Part shown: piece after piece, positions 61,963-64,000 of the stretch | How the letters are laid out: each line of letters opens with the position of its first letter | Position numbering within the stretch: the first letter of the stretch is position 1 | Source of the DNA: Bradyrhizobium sp. 139 | GTDB taxonomy: Bacteria; Pseudomonadota; Alphaproteobacteria; Rhizobiales; Xanthobacteraceae | Assembly (NCBI RefSeq): GCF_023074175.1 | Contig: NZ_JADPKS010000149.1 | Span: 91,111 to 155,110 of the forward strand | Direction of reading: 5' to 3' | Length of the DNA: 64,000 bases | Position numbers and translations under genes: made by a program | The notes under the pieces: generated by a model | Seen by the model: only the letters and a program-made list of their open reading frames with translations | The model's database searches: none | Told to the model about the DNA's origin: nothing

Positions 61963-63050
61963 AACTCACTGCAAATATGTATGTCCCTGTGCTCAAGTGG
62001 CGACAAGCCGAATATCAGGCCTTATTCCGATTGAGCGACGCCGCAAAAGATCGGGTTGCTCCGCTCGTTGTTATTCCGCCCATCGAATTTGATTTTGAAA
62101 CTTGGGCTCCGAAGAAAACCGTTCAAAATCATGTCGAACCGTTTGCGAAGCGATACGACACAAAATGGAAATCGCGTCCTGCTTGGGTCGATATCGATCC
62201 CACTATCCAGTCCTCAATCATGGATGGTGGGCTCGACGTTACGACGCACGTATTCGACGAACTGCGCACTCATAAGGCAAATGCGGTCCCGGTCGCGTCT
62301 TTAGACCATTCGGTGCAAGTAGCTACTGCCATTGCTGGCGTGATAGCAAAAGACCACAAGGGCGTCGCCTTGCGCGTGAGGATGGAACATCTGATGCGCC
62401 CCGACTTTTCGGCAAGAGTCGCCACGCTCCTGTCCTTCCTCAAGGTCAATATCTCGCAGACCGATCTGATTATCGACCTCGGCAGTCCTGCCTATGAACC
62501 ATACCCGGCGTTTGCGGGTGCCCTTACCGCTGCGCTCGCCTCGATTAGCGGCCTGCACGACTACCGCAATTTTGTTGTCACGGGCACGGCGTATCCGGAG
62601 TCCCTCAAGGACATCACTCCGCCAGGCGGCGATCTCGAACGGCACGATTGGAAATTCTATCAGGCTCTGCTTTCAGCTCTTCCGCCCACGATGCGCACGC
62701 CGAACTTCGGCGATTATACAATCGTCAATCCAACCTTCGTGGCGATTGATATGCGAATGATCAAGCCCGCTGGCAAAATCATTTACACGAACAAAAATCA
62801 GTGGACTGTAAAAAAGGGCGGCGCGTTCAGGAATAATGAGGCCCAAATGCACACCCATTGCGACAGTCTCGTTAAATCTGGCAATTTTCGCGGCGGAACA
62901 TTTTCAGACGGCGACAAGTACATCGAACAGTGTGCTGTGAAGGCAGTGGGATACGGACCCAGCAATCAGACACGCTGGAAAGAGATCGCAATTAGCCACC
63001 ACACGATGCATGTATTGGAGGACCTCGCCAAGCTGGGCGGACCACCATGA
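61959..63050 (+). CDS. Beta-protein family (sce7725-like) protein
   Basis: This 363-residue protein resembles the Beta_protein/sce7725 family: MYVPVLKWRQAEYQALFRLS, VAPLVVIPPIEFDFE, ALRVRMEHLMRPDFSARVAT, IIDLGSPAYEPYPAF, FVVTGTAYPESLKDI, and NKNQWTVKKGGAFRNNEAQM toward the end. These proteins are found in phages and beside HTH or nuclease genes, and are suspected to act in phage defence or counter-defence, but no activity is proven here. It completes a three-gene operon with four-base overlaps. Its end overlaps the sce7726 gene on the other strand by 59 bases. Confidence 0.85.
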   Translation: MKLTANMYVPVLKWRQAEYQALFRLSDAAKDRVAPLVVIPPIEFDFETWAPKKTVQNHVEPFAKRYDTKWKSRPAWVDIDPTIQSSIMDGGLDVTTHVFDELRTHKANAVPVASLDHSVQVATAIAGVIAKDHKGVALRVRMEHLMRPDFSARVATLLSFLKVNISQTDLIIDLGSPAYEPYPAFAGALTAALASISGLHDYRNFVVTGTAYPESLKDITPPGGDLERHDWKFYQALLSALPPTMRTPNFGDYTIVNPTFVAIDMRMIKPAGKIIYTNKNQWTVKKGGAFRNNEAQMHTHCDSLVKSGNFRGGTFSDGDKYIEQCAVKAVGYGPSNQTRWKEIAISHHTMHVLEDLAKLGGPP

Positions 63051-63594
63051 CCTTCTTGATGTATTCCGTGATTTCCGAGACGGTAAAGCGAGCTGATATT
63101 TCTTTGTACAATTCTGTTCTTGGCTTCCTCAGTTGGGCTGCTGGAAGATCGAATGAAGACAGAAGTTCCATTGCTTCTTGCCTCCAAAGCAAATGAGCTA
63201 GTCGATCAGCCTTGATATTCGTATTTCTCTGAGATGAGCGTCGCGTCTTAAATTCAATGCCGCCTCGTGCGCCTTTATTTGCCTCGATAATCCCGCACCA
63301 TGATGGCGCGATCTTTTCAACACCCTCGACGTGTTTCGGGGCGCACACGATTGTCAATTTCTCAAGGCATTCTTCATACAAACCAATCTGCCGGGGGAGT
63401 CTCGAAAGCGAGTCGGCAGCACTCTTGATTTCGTAGCCGTGAAGACAGCCGTTGATAACCGCAATATCGACCCGCGCGCTGGCATGCGCGATTGCCAATT
63501 CATTCAGGACAAGCGTATGGGGGCACGCATGCAAATGGCGCAGCTTCTTCTGATGAAACGCTGTCCGAATCTCAATATCGGTGCTAACGCCCAT
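62992..63594 (-). CDS. sce7726-family protein (PD-(D/E)XK-like)
   Basis: This 200-residue protein matches the sce7726 family, often encoded near Beta/sce7725 genes. The segment ARVDIAVINGCLHGYEIKSA shows D43 and E55-x-K57 in the spacing of PD-(D/E)XK nucleases, after an N-terminal helix (DIEIRTAFHQKKL). QIGLYEECLEKLTIVCA and WCGIIEANKGARGGIEFKTR follow, and the C-terminal half is helical. The ATG at 63594 has GAGG upstream; an ATG at 63615 is also possible. It converges on the Beta gene with a 59-base overlap of coding ends. Nuclease activity is inferred. Confidence 0.85.
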   Translation of the reverse strand: MGVSTDIEIRTAFHQKKLRHLHACPHTLVLNELAIAHASARVDIAVINGCLHGYEIKSAADSLSRLPRQIGLYEECLEKLTIVCAPKHVEGVEKIAPSWCGIIEANKGARGGIEFKTRRSSQRNTNIKADRLAHLLWRQEAMELLSSFDLPAAQLRKPRTELYKEISARFTVSEITEYIKKVMVVRPAWRGPPIHASCGG

Positions 63595-63950
63595 GATCCC
63601 TCGCTGCCGCTCCATTATTCGCCCGATTTCTTTGTTTTTGTCTAACGCAGGCCGCACGGCGCGTTGCATCCATCTTAACCAAGCTGGCGGCTCGGGAACA
63701 GCGGTTTATTCTCACCATGTTATTATGGCCTTTGCCTCGGCAGCTGGCCGCTTGCAAGTCGGCGGCGCTCCCAACGCCCAATTATGTCGGGCCTCGTGAG
63801 CAAAGGGCCTCCGCGGGAACCGGGCAAGCCCTTGCTCAAGATGCCGCTTAAGCTAGCCCGCATTTCTCACAGAGTTGAGGCGCACCGGGGCGCGAATCAG
63901 CGAAAGTTGTTGTGCAGCAACGACTTTTCTCTGATCCAAGGAGCGCCCCG
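63595..63950. other. Region between sce7726 and IS1380
   Basis: About 355 bases holding the sce7726 promoter side and the left end of an IS1380 element. A stem AAAGTTGTTG / CAACGACTTT occurs at 63903-63927, just before the transposase ribosome site. The exact insertion-sequence boundary was not resolved. Confidence 0.45.
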
Positions 63951-64000
63951 ATGCCGACAGAGTGTAGCGCAGAACGATTTGATTTTGGAGTGGTGGAAGG
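63951..64000 (+). mobile_element. IS1380-family transposase, start only
   Basis: The first 16 codons (MPTECSAERFDFGVVE) match the N-terminus of IS1380-family transposases of rhizobia. AGGAG precedes the ATG by eight bases. The window ends here, so integrity is unknown. Confidence 0.65.

Noticed and set aside
1..64000. CRISPR array, tRNA or rRNA genes
   Set aside because: I looked for regularly spaced repeats and cloverleaf-like sequences and saw none; a tRNAscan-type run would be needed to exclude a tRNA fully.

Overview
The window is high-GC DNA from an alphaproteobacterium, most likely a Bradyrhizobium or close relative. The evidence is the gene families: a rhizobial-type trb conjugation cluster, several short Bradyrhizobium-style hypothetical proteins, LigD-type ligases with Ku, DctA, and IS110/IS630/IS1380 sequences. 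It reads as the conjugative core of an integrative and conjugative element or symbiosis island that is partly decayed, with the flanking accessory genes also partly decayed.

Layout. 1-1462: debris of a semialdehyde dehydrogenase and an MFS exporter. 1694-2806: alanine dehydrogenase. 3135-4429: a frameshifted LuxR-LuxI quorum-sensing pair. 4545-5453: a broken LysR gene. 5426-14923: an intact minus-strand mating-pair cluster, trbB-C-D-E-J-K-L-F-G-I, followed by a DUF2274 gene. 15447-24990: cargo comprising dctA, a TlpA-like thioredoxin with a long C-terminal extension, an MFS carrier, a ribbon-helix-helix protein, small Bradyrhizobium proteins, a Nit6803-type nitrilase and a dead SDR. 25591-33126: the DNA-processing block (RHH protein, traG coupling protein, relaxase, lytic transglycosylase, traF peptidase, DUF2840). 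33444-34973: an IS110 remnant where a replication/partition block would be expected, an AlpA-like HTH gene, and broken DUF2285 and XRE genes. 35363-37153: a ferredoxin-NADP reductase followed by a chain of very small overlapping genes. 38077-39121: a dead IS630. 39788-51277: the element maintenance block (DUF736, membrane protein, DUF2493, Toprim primase, giant strawberry-notch helicase/methylase, ParB with an amber codon, ArdC). 51776-58563: small genes, a thermonuclease and a decaying NHEJ/repair region (one ligase dead and one intact, Ku dead, a phosphoesterase dead, Nudix intact). 58959-63594: a Fic gene divergent from a compact operon DUF6932 - XRE/ImmA - Beta(sce7725-like), facing an sce7726-family nuclease-like gene. 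63951 to the end: the start of an IS1380 transposase.

How it works together. The Trb proteins would build the type IV secretion channel. TraG, the relaxase and TraF would process and pilot DNA. ArdC, the ParB-like protein, the primase and the helicase/methylase would protect and maintain the incoming element. Several decisive genes are broken (luxR, luxI, parB) and no repA or parA is seen, so the element is probably impaired in self-transfer or maintenance while the secretion hardware itself is still open.

The best candidate for an undescribed system is 58959-63594: a Fic enzyme, a nucleotidyltransferase-fold protein, an HTH-metalloprotease regulator, a Beta-family protein and a PD-(D/E)XK-like protein. 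They are arranged around two distinct palindromic operator sets. The second candidate is the chain of tiny genes behind fpr (35363-37153). The third is a pair of repeated leaders upstream of plasmid-core genes, one of which shows compensatory base changes.
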